The position numbers and the translations under genes are program-made. Below the pieces are notes generated by a model that saw nothing but the letters and a program-made list of their open reading frames with translations, was not told where the DNA came from and searched no databases. Shown here piece after piece: positions 18,718 through 27,252 of a stretch of DNA of 64,000 nt (position 1 is the stretch's first letter; every line of letters begins with the position of its first letter). The stretch is from contig NZ_CP084550.1 of NCBI RefSeq assembly GCF_021800405.1, forward strand, positions 3,720,001 through 3,784,000, written 5' to 3'. The DNA comes from Arthrobacter sp. FW306-07-I. Its GTDB lineage: Bacteria; Actinomycetota; Actinomycetes; Actinomycetales; Micrococcaceae.

Positions 18718-19344
18718 CTAGTCCGCAAGGATCTTGTAGAGCGCGCGCCGCGTTTCATCCATCTTCTCGATGGCGGCAGCCCGCTGTTCCTCTGACACTC
18801 CACTGCGGAACTGGTGGATGGCACCCATCAGCTTGCCAATGCTCTGGTGGAAGTCCCGGTCCGCACTGTCCGGTTCAGCGTTCCAGGCGTTTTCCATTTC
18901 CTCTGCGTGCTCCGCCACGTAGGCCTTGCCGGCATCGGTGAGGGAAAACTCGGTCCCGCGGCCTTCACTGAGGGCCGCGATCAAGCCTTCGTCCACCAGT
19001 TGCTGCAGGGTGGGGTAGATGGATCCGGGGCTGGGCCGCCACATGCCGCCGGTCTTTGCGGCGATGGTCTTGATCAGTCCGTAACCATTCGAGGGGGCGT
19101 CTGCCAGCAGCGAGAGGATCGCGGCGCGGACATCACCCCGGTTGGCCCGCTGGCCGCCCCGTCCGAAACCGGGGCCGAACCCAGGGCCAAAACCCGGACC
19201 AAAGCCCGGCCCGAAACCGGGACCAAATCCCGGCCCGAACCCCGGACCCCTGTGCCCGTGCGGACCTTTATGGCCCCTTCCCCGCTCGAAGCGGCCCCGG
19301 CCGAATCCAGGGCCGGGATTTTTGTCGTCAAATATGCCGTTCAT
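18718..19344 (-). CDS. PadR-family transcriptional regulator with a GPGF repeat
   Basis: A 208-residue repressor. The N-terminal third is a glycine-rich low-complexity region with seven GPGF units (about residues 33-60). The PadR winged helix (about 69-145) has VRAAILSLLADAPSNGYGLI and the PSPGSIYPTLQQLVDEGLI signature, followed by a C-terminal helical dimerisation domain. There is no adjacent target transporter on the same strand. It probably represses its own gene through the palindrome 44 bp upstream of its start. The repeat arm is not part of known PadR folds and may be disordered. Confidence 0.88.
   Translation of the reverse strand: MNGIFDDKNPGPGFGRGRFERGRGHKGPHGHRGPGFGPGFGPGFGPGFGPGFGPGFGPGFGRGGQRANRGDVRAAILSLLADAPSNGYGLIKTIAAKTGGMWRPSPGSIYPTLQQLVDEGLIAALSEGRGTEFSLTDAGKAYVAEHAEEMENAWNAEPDSADRDFHQSIGKLMGAIHQFRSGVSEEQRAAAIEKMDETRRALYKILAD
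19161..19246 (-). repeat. Seven degenerate 12-bp repeats encoding GPGF
   Basis: Seven successive 12-bp units in the PadR gene encode Gly-Pro-Gly-Phe. They vary at synonymous positions, unlike the CDF microsatellite, so the peptide repeat appears old and held by selection on the protein. Boundaries are approximate to a few bases. Confidence 0.85.
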
Positions 19345-19387
19345 GGTGGCATCGTCCTTTCATTGATAGGTAGTCGCTTTGGCGTCA

Positions 19388-19420
19388 GCGATAGTTAAAA
19401 GATATATCGGTAACTATCGC
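19388..19420. promoter_or_regulatory. PadR operator candidate: 10-bp perfect inverted repeat
   Basis: GCGATAGTTA (19388-19397) and TAACTATCGC (19411-19420) are perfect inverse complements 13 nt apart, and the spacer holds a second palindrome GATATATC (19401-19408). It lies 44 bp upstream of the PadR start and about 100 bp upstream of the divergent penicillin-binding protein gene. Confidence 0.7.
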
Positions 19421-19522
19421 CCGTCAACGCTTTGACGTGACCAAATCCTGACCTTTCCGCACCTGTTTCCGCCTCGTGCAGGAGCGTATTCTGGTCCCAC
19501 CTTCGAGGGCGAGGGCAGGGGA

Positions 19523-21700
19523 ATGGCGAAGCAGCGGAAGCCTAGGCGCAGGCGCGGTTTGAACGCCACAATGGGTAGGATCCTGGGGTTCCTGGCCGCA
19601 AGTGTTATGTGCGGCGTCCTGGTGGCAAGTCTGGTGGTCCCTGCCGTCGCCGCCGCGGGGATGGGGGTCAGTTCCTCCATAGACTTCTTCGAAAAGCTGC
19701 CGTCGGACCTCACAGTGCAGCCGCCGTCGCAGGCCACGAAGGTCCTGACTGCCGACGGGCAGCAAATTGCCACGTTCTACGCCGAAAACCGGGTGCAGGT
19801 GCCGCTGGACCAGATGTCACCCTTCATCAAGGACGGCATCATCGCGATCGAGGACAGCCGGTTCTATGAGCACGCCGGCGTGGATCCGCAGGGGATACTG
19901 CGGGCGCTGGTTTCCAACCTGACCAGAGGCGGCGAGCAGGGCGCATCCACCATCACCCAGCAGTACGTGACCAATGTCCTTAATGAGGCGCAACTCTCCC
20001 AGGACCGGCCGGACGCGGTGGTCCTGAACGGGCAAAAGAACCTCGGCGACAAGCTGCGGGAAATGAAGCTTGCCATCACCTTGGAAAAGAAATACTCCAA
20101 GGACCAGATCCTTGAGGGCTACCTCAACATCGTGTTCTTCAGCAACAACGCGTACGGCATCGAAGCCGCAGCCCGCCGCCTCTTCAGCACCACTGCGAAG
20201 GACCTCACCCTCCCCCAGGCAGCCCTGCTGGCCGGGGTGGTCAACAGCCCCACCCTCTACAACCCGGCCACCAACCCGGCCAAGTCGATCGTGCGGCGGA
20301 ACCAGGTCCTGGACGAGATGCTGCGGCTGGGGAAGATCTCCCGGACCCAGCACGATGAAGCCGTGGCCACGCCCATCCAGCTGAAGATCAGCCCCCAACA
20401 GCAGGGCTGTGCCAATGCCACCATGGCCCCGTACTTCTGCGACTACATCTCCCACCTGATCCTGAACAATCCCGCTTATGGCCCAACGGAAGCTGAACGT
20501 GAGCGGCGGCTCTTCCGGGGCGGCCTGACCATCGTCACTACCCTGGACAGCCGGCTCCAGGCTGCCGCCCAGGCCCAGGTGGACGGGACCGCGGGGGCTA
20601 ACCCGGACCACTGGGCAGCGTCGCTGGTGAGCATCCAACCCGGCAGCGGCAAGATCCTGGCCATGGCCCAAAACACGGTGTTCCTTCCCCAGCCCGGCAA
20701 GTTCGATACCAACCTCAACTTCAATGTGGATGCCCGGGACGCGCAGGGGAACGACCTGAATGGTGCCGGGGGGTTCCAGCCGGGATCCACCATGAAGCCC
20801 TTCACGTTCGCCGAGTGGCTGAACGAGGGCAAGACGCTCACGGCCGAAGTGGACGCTTCACGCCGGGTTTATCCACTTGGGTTCCCTTGGAGGGACAGCT
20901 GCGGAAAGGTGCTTGGGGCCTACAGCACGGCCCAGGCGAACCCGGCCCTTGGCGCGGCCGATGACCTGCAAAATGCCGAAGACGGGTTTTACCGGCCCAT
21001 GCCCGTGAACTACGGCCTCTACAACTCGATCAACACCGCCACCTTCGCCTCAGCTTCCCAGCTGGATTTCTGCGGCATCCAGAAGATGGTGGATGCGGTT
21101 GGCCTGCACAGCGGCCTGGATAGTTCCCCCGTCAACATGCACCAGCTGGGCAATCTGCTCGGCGGCACAGGCGTCGCTCCCCTGACCCTGGCCAACGCCT
21201 TTGCCACCTTCGCCACGGACGGCCGGTTCTGCGCCACCATGGCACTGGTTGAGATTAAGGATGCCGCTGGTGCCAAACTGCCTGCCCAAGCCCCGGATTG
21301 CCACGACGCCGTCAAACCGGATGTGGCCCGCGGGGTCAACTCTGTTCTGCAGGACGTTTTGAAGAAGGGCTCAGGCGTCTGGATCAACCCCAAAGTGCAG
21401 GACAAGCTTCCCACCGCTGCCAAGACCGGTACCTCCAACAACAACGGGTCCACGTGGGTGGTGGGATACACCACCGGCCTGGTGACCGCTTCCTTCTTCG
21501 GCGATGCACTGGAAGGACAGAAACGTGCAGGCCAGAACGTGACCATCAACGGCACCTTCTACCCGCGCCTGGACGGCTACATGATTGCGGGCCCGCAGTG
21601 GGCCAACTACATGCTCAAGGTGGCACCGCTCTATCCGGCAGGCCCGTTCGCACCACCTTCCCCTTCGATGATCGGTCCGAACCCGAATTACAAGCCATAG
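19523..21700 (+). CDS. Class A penicillin-binding protein (bifunctional transglycosylase/transpeptidase)
   Basis: A 725-residue cell-wall synthase. In order: a basic cytoplasmic N-terminus, one membrane helix (about 20-45), a GT51 glycosyltransferase domain with catalytic Glu110 in EDSRFYEHAGVD and GASTITQQYVTNV, and a transpeptidase domain. The transpeptidase motifs are STMK (Ser422, Lys425), SIN (502-504) and KTG (634-636). It polymerises and crosslinks peptidoglycan outside the membrane. The start ATG 19523 follows GGGGA. There is no C-terminal PASTA domain. It is divergent from the PadR gene and shares its upstream region, so PadR control is possible but unproven. Confidence 0.95.
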   Translation: MAKQRKPRRRRGLNATMGRILGFLAASVMCGVLVASLVVPAVAAAGMGVSSSIDFFEKLPSDLTVQPPSQATKVLTADGQQIATFYAENRVQVPLDQMSPFIKDGIIAIEDSRFYEHAGVDPQGILRALVSNLTRGGEQGASTITQQYVTNVLNEAQLSQDRPDAVVLNGQKNLGDKLREMKLAITLEKKYSKDQILEGYLNIVFFSNNAYGIEAAARRLFSTTAKDLTLPQAALLAGVVNSPTLYNPATNPAKSIVRRNQVLDEMLRLGKISRTQHDEAVATPIQLKISPQQQGCANATMAPYFCDYISHLILNNPAYGPTEAERERRLFRGGLTIVTTLDSRLQAAAQAQVDGTAGANPDHWAASLVSIQPGSGKILAMAQNTVFLPQPGKFDTNLNFNVDARDAQGNDLNGAGGFQPGSTMKPFTFAEWLNEGKTLTAEVDASRRVYPLGFPWRDSCGKVLGAYSTAQANPALGAADDLQNAEDGFYRPMPVNYGLYNSINTATFASASQLDFCGIQKMVDAVGLHSGLDSSPVNMHQLGNLLGGTGVAPLTLANAFATFATDGRFCATMALVEIKDAAGAKLPAQAPDCHDAVKPDVARGVNSVLQDVLKKGSGVWINPKVQDKLPTAAKTGTSNNNGSTWVVGYTTGLVTASFFGDALEGQKRAGQNVTINGTFYPRLDGYMIAGPQWANYMLKVAPLYPAGPFAPPSPSMIGPNPNYKP

Positions 21701-21731
21701 GTTGGGACGCGCCCCTCAGTGCTGCCGTTCC

Positions 21732-23390
21732 TCACTGTCGGCGAGGCACTGGCCACCGCTTTGGAGGGGCGCAGTCAGCTGCCGTTGATCTGGAAGGCAC
21801 GACGGCGGTCGTGCCCGGTGGACCACAGGTTGCGCTGGGCGGGGTTCCGGGGAGTGGCGGTGCGGTGGAGTGGTACGTGTGGCCTGTTGGAGTGGAGGTT
21901 GCCACGGTGTGGCGAGGGCCGGGGACTGGTTTGGTGGTCCAGCCGCGTGTTTCTTTGGCGTGGTTGCAGGCTTCGCAGAGCCCCTGGCCGTTGCCGGTGG
22001 TGGTGGGGCCGCCGCTGTGCCAAGGCCTGATGTGGTCGTGGTGCCTGATCGGGGCGTCGCAGTACGGGGTCCGGCACGTATCGTCCCGGACCTGGAGGAA
22101 ACGCTTCAAACCCGCCGGGAACAACCGGGCTTTGGAGTCCATCGCCACCAATTCACCTGTGCCGGGGGCGGTGTAGAGCCGGCGGACCCAGAGATTCAGG
22201 TTGTGACGGCCGGACGCGTCCACGGTGGCCTCGCCAGCGGCTTCAGGGGTGGCCGGAGAACCAAGGTTGCCGGGGCCGGGGGCTGTTACCGGCATTCGCA
22301 TTGACGAACCAGCGAGGGCGAGTTCCCTTGCCCATGCCGCCGGGATGATGCCATAACCGGGCAGCCGTGCGGGTTCGGCATCGGCTTGGAGGAGGGTGCG
22401 GTCTGTCATGACGAGCTGGACCTCCACGCCGCTGATCCCGCCCGGGATCCCGGTGACCCTCTCGACGAGGGTGTCTGCCATGACCTGCCCCCGCGACCTC
22501 TCATCCCCGGCCGAACGCAGCGTGTCGGCATCCCGGGCCAGTGCCGCGTAGGCGGCCACCCCCTGTGAGACGGGGAGCAGGGCGGTCAGGTACGTCATGG
22601 TGTCCGGGGCCGGGCGCAGGCTCACGCTGCGTTCCGTGACCGCGTGTGCAGCACGCCTCGCGACCGAGGCCGGATCCCGCCGGCAGGCAGCGGCGCGGAC
22701 GGCGGCGATGATGGCCTTGTCGCCCATGCCATCCAGGGCGCCGGCGTCGGCGGCGAGTTCCTCATCCACCCCGGCCCGGTCCTCCGGGGAGAGGCAAATG
22801 ATTTCCTTCACCACCAGCGTGACCCGCCACTCATTGAGCAGCCCTCTCCTGAAGGCGGCGGAGGTGTGCGGCATGCCGGTGAGCGTTTTGGCCATGCCCA
22901 GCAGCCGGGCACCCTTCGCCGGCGACTCCCGCCGGGCCAGCGCGATCTGCGCCGCCACCCCGGCACCCTGCTCACCGGCCGGGACCCCGGCGGCAGCCTG
23001 CACCTGCCGCTGCTGACGATCAAACGCCACAGCAACCTCGGCCTGCCGCGCACCCGCCAGGCACTTCAGATCCTCCAACCCGCGCAGCTGGTCAATCATG
23101 CCCGCACCATCAGCAGGGACCGGGACGCGGGCCAACAGGCTCAGGACATCACCCATGGAAGGGGCGGCGGGTTGAACAGCAGGCGCGAACCGACGCGCAT
23201 CAGCAGCGGAAAATACCGCAGACAACGGAGGTGATGACTCCGTCACATTAATGACGCTTGGAAAAGCGAACTGGAACTGACGCCCATCAGCAGCAAACAG
23301 CCCCCGAGGCTCTGCCTCCAATACTCCCGCCGTCCCCACAACCGCCTCCATAACCAAAGTCTTCCACCAAGGTGTGACATCGACAGCCAC
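21732..23390 (-). CDS. DUF222 domain protein with C-terminal HNH endonuclease
   Basis: A 552-residue protein: an N-terminal DUF222 region (about 60-340) and a C-terminal HNH nuclease domain (about 435-490) with CRTPYCDAPIRHHDHIRPW and GLCEACNHAKE, which supply the metal and catalytic histidines and zinc cysteines. Such proteins occur in many scattered copies in Arthrobacter, Mycobacterium (13E12-type) and relatives and are suspected mobile or selfish elements, although no terminal repeats are visible here. The C-terminal 60 residues are Pro/Thr-rich and probably disordered. It is convergent with the PBP gene, with a 31-bp gap. Confidence 0.85.
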   Translation of the reverse strand: MAVDVTPWWKTLVMEAVVGTAGVLEAEPRGLFAADGRQFQFAFPSVINVTESSPPLSAVFSAADARRFAPAVQPAAPSMGDVLSLLARVPVPADGAGMIDQLRGLEDLKCLAGARQAEVAVAFDRQQRQVQAAAGVPAGEQGAGVAAQIALARRESPAKGARLLGMAKTLTGMPHTSAAFRRGLLNEWRVTLVVKEIICLSPEDRAGVDEELAADAGALDGMGDKAIIAAVRAAACRRDPASVARRAAHAVTERSVSLRPAPDTMTYLTALLPVSQGVAAYAALARDADTLRSAGDERSRGQVMADTLVERVTGIPGGISGVEVQLVMTDRTLLQADAEPARLPGYGIIPAAWARELALAGSSMRMPVTAPGPGNLGSPATPEAAGEATVDASGRHNLNLWVRRLYTAPGTGELVAMDSKARLFPAGLKRFLQVRDDTCRTPYCDAPIRHHDHIRPWHSGGPTTTGNGQGLCEACNHAKETRGWTTKPVPGPRHTVATSTPTGHTYHSTAPPLPGTPPSATCGPPGTTAVVPSRSTAADCAPPKRWPVPRRQ

Positions 23391-23444
23391 CCAAAACCCC
23401 TATGTGGAAAACGCAAAGTCAGCCGTTCCGATTACTCTGGCACG

Positions 23445-24038
23445 ATGGGTGGCGTGACGATCCTGGAGACTGAGCGGCTCATTCTGCGCCCCTGGCATAC
23501 GGACGACGCGGAATTCGTGCTTGACCTATACTCGCGCTGGGAAGTGCAGCGCTTCATTGGCAAACAGCCCCGCGTCATGGTGGGCATGGGCGAGGCTGTG
23601 GAACTTATAGGGAAATGGCGCGCACTTGACCACCCCGTCCACGGGATCTGGGCTGTCGAGCTCAAGACCCATCCCGGGCTCGCCCGACCGGAGCCCTCCC
23701 AGCCCGGGTCCGCAAAGCCCCAGCTCGCCGGAACGTTGCTCCTCAAGTCCATTCCGGCGTCGGGTAGCGAATTGCCGCTCCGGCCCTCGGGCGACACGGA
23801 GATCGGATGGCATTTTCACCCGGACCACTGGGGAAAGGGCTACGCTACCGAGGCCGCCCGTGTGGTCCTCGACCACGCCTTCGCGCGCGGCCTGCCACGG
23901 GTTGTTGCGGTCACCAACCCCGCGAATGCAGCCTCGCAGCGGGTGTGCACCAGGATCGGGCTGAGCCACCGGGGGCAGACGGACAAGTACTATAACGCCG
24001 TATGCGAGCTTTTTGAGGGCATGAACCCGGGCTCCTAG
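23445..24038 (+). CDS. GNAT-family N-acetyltransferase (RimJ/RimL type)
   Basis: A 197-residue acetyltransferase using acetyl-CoA. It opens ILETERLILRPWHTDDAEF, the RimJ/RimL-like start. The acetyl-CoA loop appears as HWGKGYATEAARVVLDHAF (about 125-143), and NAASQRVCTRIGLSHRG supplies motif B. An insert of about 40 residues rich in Pro and Ser lies between the two halves. ATG 23445 or GTG 23454 could be the start. It is divergent from the HNH gene, and its last four bases overlap the convergent DUF1992 gene. The substrate is unknown. Confidence 0.85.
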   Translation: MGGVTILETERLILRPWHTDDAEFVLDLYSRWEVQRFIGKQPRVMVGMGEAVELIGKWRALDHPVHGIWAVELKTHPGLARPEPSQPGSAKPQLAGTLLLKSIPASGSELPLRPSGDTEIGWHFHPDHWGKGYATEAARVVLDHAFARGLPRVVAVTNPANAASQRVCTRIGLSHRGQTDKYYNAVCELFEGMNPGS

Positions 24039-24628
24039 CCGGTTCCCTTCCAGAGCCGCTTCCACCAGGACCGCTCGGGCTCGGGCTCGGCGGGAGCGTC
24101 CTCAACGCGCGCGGCCCGCCTGCCACGCCAGCGCTGCACTTCCTCCTCGACGTCGCGGGTCTTGGTGATCACCGGCGGCCCGCCCTGCAGCTGGCGGCGG
24201 GCGTCGATTACCCGGCGGTTGAAGTCCTGCAGAACGTCCCGGACCTGCTGCTCCGTGTACTGGACGTCCAGCTTTGCATCCAGTTCCGCGTCCTCGGTGC
24301 GGAGCAGGATGGCGGCCGGGCCCAGGCCGCTGATGTTCTCGCGCTGGATCAATCCCTTGACCCACCAGTCGGGGTCATAGCTTTCGCCCAGGCCTGGAAT
24401 CGGCTTGCCCGCGTACTTGAGGTTGTCGAACTTGCCCTGCGCCATGGCGTCCCGGACCAGGTATTCGGCGCGGGCCGCGTCGCTGACCTTCCTGCGCTTC
24501 TCCCGCTCCTGCGCGTCGAGGGCATCCAGCGCTGTTTCTTCCTCGGCACTGATGCCGGCGCCGCGGTATGAACGCAGCTCCGACGCCCGCTCCAGCCGCT
24601 TCCGGAAATTCCCTGCGCCGCCGCTCAT
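24035..24628 (-). CDS. DUF1992 (DnaJ-homologue subfamily C member 28-like) protein
   Basis: A 197-residue soluble protein. The diagnostic stretch DAMAQGKFDNLKYAGKPIP followed by YDPDWWVKGLIQRENI is the DUF1992 core shared with eukaryotic DNAJC28 proteins. There is no J domain. The remaining C-terminal part is charged and helical, ending in WWKRLWKG. The function is unknown. ATG 24628 is preferred; a GTG at 24661 is also in frame. It overlaps the GNAT stop by 4 nt on the opposite strand. Confidence 0.88.
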   Translation of the reverse strand: MSGGAGNFRKRLERASELRSYRGAGISAEEETALDALDAQEREKRRKVSDAARAEYLVRDAMAQGKFDNLKYAGKPIPGLGESYDPDWWVKGLIQRENISGLGPAAILLRTEDAELDAKLDVQYTEQQVRDVLQDFNRRVIDARRQLQGGPPVITKTRDVEEEVQRWRGRRAARVEDAPAEPEPERSWWKRLWKGTG

Positions 24629-24705
24629 CGCTGTCGCCGCCTTCCCTCGCTCAATCCCCACCTTCCAGTATTCAGCGGGCAGCTTGCACGTTCAACGCCC
24701 AGGGT

Positions 24706-24743
24706 GAGCGGACGACGGCGGGACGTGCCGCCGTCGTCCGCTC
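24706..24743. terminator. 16-bp perfect hairpin (GACGACGGCGG family)
   Basis: Arms 24706-24721 and 24728-24743 are perfect inverse complements with a 6-nt loop. It lies downstream of the SRPBCC gene stop (24785, minus strand) and upstream of the DUF1992 start, and carries the recurring core CGGACGACGGCGG. Confidence 0.85.
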
Positions 24744-24784
24744 CACCTGGCGCCGTGGAAAGGTTCCTGGTTGATGCTGTGCAG

Positions 24785-25282
24785 TCAGGCGTTGGCGTGC
24801 TCGGCGAGGATGCTGTCAATCTGTCCGACTGCCTGCTTCATGCCTTCTTCCATACCCATCTGCACCATCTGCTCCAGCTGTTCCTCGGATTCGAAAGTGG
24901 ACAGGATGGTCATGCGCGTCCGCTCCCCCACTGTTTCCAGCGTCACCGTGGCGTGGGCAGTGCCGTATTCCCCGGTGGGATTGCCGTCATTGTCCGCGAA
25001 CCCGTCGTCGAACTGCAGCCTGCGCGGTGACTCGATGCTGGTGAACTCCCACCAGCCGTGCGCCTTATCCCCTTCAGGCCCTGTCATGTAGTACTTGGCC
25101 TTGCCGCCCGGCACGAAATCATGCAGGTAGAAGGTTGCCGGATAGGTGGGCGGTCCCCACCACCGCTCAAGCTGGCGGGGGTCTTCCCAGAGCTGCCAGA
25201 CGCGTTCGACTCCGGCGTCAAACTCGGCGACAACGGTAAGGCTCAGGGCCTCAGGATTTTTTTCCGTACTGATGACTGTCAT
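24785..25282 (-). CDS. SRPBCC (AHSA1-like) protein
   Basis: A 165-residue START-like hydrophobic-cavity protein. The family motif VWQLWEDPRQLERWWGPPTYP lies at about residues 29-49, and FESEEQLEQMVQMGMEEGM gives the C-terminal helix. Such proteins bind small hydrophobic ligands, and in many bacteria they are encoded in operon with an ArsR repressor, as here: the ArsR gene ends 12 bp upstream on the same strand. The function is unassigned. Confidence 0.9.
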   Translation of the reverse strand: MTVISTEKNPEALSLTVVAEFDAGVERVWQLWEDPRQLERWWGPPTYPATFYLHDFVPGGKAKYYMTGPEGDKAHGWWEFTSIESPRRLQFDDGFADNDGNPTGEYGTAHATVTLETVGERTRMTILSTFESEEQLEQMVQMGMEEGMKQAVGQIDSILAEHANA

Positions 25283-25294
25283 GGCAATGCCGTC

Positions 25295-25627
25295 CTAACC
25301 TTCAGCGAGAATGTCTGCCATCTTGGCGGCGCGCTGCCGCCAGACCTGTTCATATTCGTCGAGCAGCCGCCGGGCCTTTTGCAGTCCTTCATGATTGCCC
25401 CGCACGATCTGCTCCCTTCCGCGCTTTTCCTTGCTGACCAGGGATGCGCGCTCCAACACCGCCACATGCTTCTGTACGGCGGCAAAACTCATGGCGTAGA
25501 GGGCTGCCAGGCCGGAGATGGAGTACTCGCCGACGGTGACCCGGCGGACAATGTCCCGGCGGGTGGAATCCGCGAACGCCTGGAAGAGGCGATCCACTTC
25601 GGTCTCACGGAGCTGATCTACAACCAT
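25295..25627 (-). CDS. ArsR-family repressor of the SRPBCC operon
   Basis: A 110-residue winged-helix repressor. It opens FQAFADSTRRDIVRRV, the HTH is ISGLAALYAMSFAAVQKHVAVLERA, and the wing region is KRGREQIVR. No metal-binding Cys pair is present, as in the SRPBCC-linked ArsR subgroup. It is the first gene of a two-gene operon with the AHSA1-like protein. A perfect 9-bp inverted repeat spans its start codon, so autoregulation at the initiation site is likely, and the transcript may be leaderless or very short-leadered. Confidence 0.9.
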   Translation of the reverse strand: MVVDQLRETEVDRLFQAFADSTRRDIVRRVTVGEYSISGLAALYAMSFAAVQKHVAVLERASLVSKEKRGREQIVRGNHEGLQKARRLLDEYEQVWRQRAAKMADILAEG

Positions 25628-25639
25628 TTTGTTGTAGAT
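25616..25639 (-). promoter_or_regulatory. Operator candidate spanning the ArsR start codon
   Basis: ATCTACAAC (25616-25624) and GTTGTAGAT (25631-25639) are perfect inverse complements, and the 6-nt spacer contains the start codon of the ArsR gene. Such symmetry next to an ArsR gene strongly suggests its own operator. Confidence 0.7.
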
Positions 25640-25731
25640 TAGTCCGCCCGCTCACTGGCGTCAATGGGTTTTCTGCGCGGACATGCCCCGCTGTCGGGAG
25701 GACGCCAGCCAGTCACGGTATCTTGGGCCGC

Positions 25732-26463
25732 ATGACCATCTTCCTCGCCGGAGGGGGCCCGGATCCGGATGCCTTTCCGGACGTCTTCGACGCGTTTGCA
25801 GCTGAAGTCCGGCAGCACGCCGGGCAGCGCCGGCCCGCCCATGTCGCCGTCGCCGTGCATGGCACGGGGGTCAACCTGCAGGACCTCGTGGCAGCTTACG
25901 CGGAACCCCTGCAGGGCCGGATCGACTGCCGGATCGTTGTTGTACCGCTGGCGCCGGGCAAGCCTGCGGATCCGGCCACATTTGATGGAGTCGACGGCGT
26001 GGTGGTGGGTGGCGGGCTGACGCCCGGCTACTGGGAATGGCTCCACCCCGCGGCCAGCGCCATTCCCAACCTCGTCACTGCCGGCGTGCCCTACCTGGGT
26101 TTTTCCGCCGGGGCGATGATGGCACCGCGCCTGGCACTGATCGGCGGATACCGGATCGATGGGGTAGAGGTCTGCGGGGAGGAGTGTTCAGAAGGCCTGG
26201 ATTCCGTGGATCTCCGCAAGGGCCTGGGGCTGGTCCCGTTCACAGTGGATGTCCACGCCGCCCAGGCCGGTACGCTGAGCCGGGCACTTGGTGCCGTGGC
26301 AGCCGGACTGGCGGAGCGGGCAGTGGCCATCGACGAGAACACAGCAGTGGTGGTGGAATCAGCGGGCGACGTCGACTACAAGGTCATTGGTGCCGGAAAC
26401 TGCTGGGACATCCGGGGCACCGGCGGCGCGGCCACTTCGGTCTCCGTGCTGAAAGGCGACTGA
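25732..26463 (+). CDS. Peptidase S51-like (cyanophycinase/dipeptidase E fold) protein
   Basis: A 243-residue class-I glutamine-amidotransferase-like protein. The nucleophile elbow GFSAGAMM (Ser at about residue 126) and the upstream VVGGGLTPGYWEW match the S51 family, which includes cyanophycinase and alpha-aspartyl dipeptidase. There is no signal peptide, so it is cytoplasmic. ATG 25732 gives the start MTIFLAGGGPDP; TTG 25723 is also in frame. There is no operon partner on this strand. The exact substrate is not known. Confidence 0.8.
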   Translation: MTIFLAGGGPDPDAFPDVFDAFAAEVRQHAGQRRPAHVAVAVHGTGVNLQDLVAAYAEPLQGRIDCRIVVVPLAPGKPADPATFDGVDGVVVGGGLTPGYWEWLHPAASAIPNLVTAGVPYLGFSAGAMMAPRLALIGGYRIDGVEVCGEECSEGLDSVDLRKGLGLVPFTVDVHAAQAGTLSRALGAVAAGLAERAVAIDENTAVVVESAGDVDYKVIGAGNCWDIRGTGGAATSVSVLKGD

Positions 26464-26517
26464 GCTGACTGGCCCGGTTGAAGCGACGGCCCGGGGCTAA
26501 TTCCCGGTGCAGCCGGG

Positions 26518-27252
26518 TTATCCGTCGAAGTGCGTCCTGGCGCTGCTTCCTGACAACTGCTCGATCAGCTCGCTGGCCACATCCCGGAGCTTCCTGTTGC
26601 GGTTGCTGGAGACCTTGGTGAGGATTTCCATCGCTTCTTCCTGTGAACACCGGTTCTGCGCCATGATCACCCCGCAGGCCAGGTTGATGGCGGTGCGGCT
26701 TTGCATTGCCGCTTCGAGGTCGTCCGCCCTGCTCTGCGCGTTGTTGATTCGAACGGAAAGGTTCAGGGTGTTGTGGGCGGCAGCGGCGAAGCCAACTGCT
26801 TTGTCGTACACGTCAGCTGTGAACACCCCCGGTTTTGTGGCGAAGAAGTTCAACGCAGCTCTGGCATCGTCGGTGATCTCCAGCGGCACACCCAAAGTAC
26901 TGTGCACATTGTACTCAGCCAGCTTCTGGTTCAGCGGTAGCCAGCGCGGATCCCTGTCCACGTCATCGATGATTACCGGGGCCATCTCCCTGAGCGCCCG
27001 GACGCAGGGGCCGTCGCCCAACTCCTGCTCGATATGGTCAATCTCGATAGCCCGCGCGCTACTGCCGGCAGCGGTTGCAGGCTTACGTCGCATTTTCAGC
27101 GTGACAGCGCACTCAATCGTGTCCCCGGCAGCTTCAGACACCGCAGCAGCGGCAAGGCTGGACAGTCCCGAAAGGAACTCGACCCCGTTCTCTGAGCCCA
27201 CCAGAATACTTTGAAGTACCTGTACAGATTCGTGGTCCGATGAACTCAACAT
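26518..27252 (-). CDS. GAF-ANTAR regulator, copy B
   Basis: A 244-residue regulator with a GAF domain (about 15-165) and an ANTAR domain (about 175-235), carrying SRTAINLACGVIMAQNRCSQ and SSNRNRKLRDVA. The GAF region has DGPCVRALREMAPV and LGVPLEI, typical of the actinobacterial GAF-ANTAR group. It ends ARTHFDG, the same tail pattern as copies A and C. It lies alone between the S51-like gene (convergent) and a 381-bp gap that separates it from the operon with copy C. Its likely role is RNA-level antitermination control; the ligand is unknown. Confidence 0.88.
   Translation of the reverse strand: MLSSSDHESVQVLQSILVGSENGVEFLSGLSSLAAAAVSEAAGDTIECAVTLKMRRKPATAAGSSARAIEIDHIEQELGDGPCVRALREMAPVIIDDVDRDPRWLPLNQKLAEYNVHSTLGVPLEITDDARAALNFFATKPGVFTADVYDKAVGFAAAAHNTLNLSVRINNAQSRADDLEAAMQSRTAINLACGVIMAQNRCSQEEAMEILTKVSSNRNRKLRDVASELIEQLSGSSARTHFDG

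Noticed and set aside
19161..19246. Tandem repeat as an intergenic repeat array
   Set aside because: It encodes GPGF units in the PadR frame and is part of the protein.
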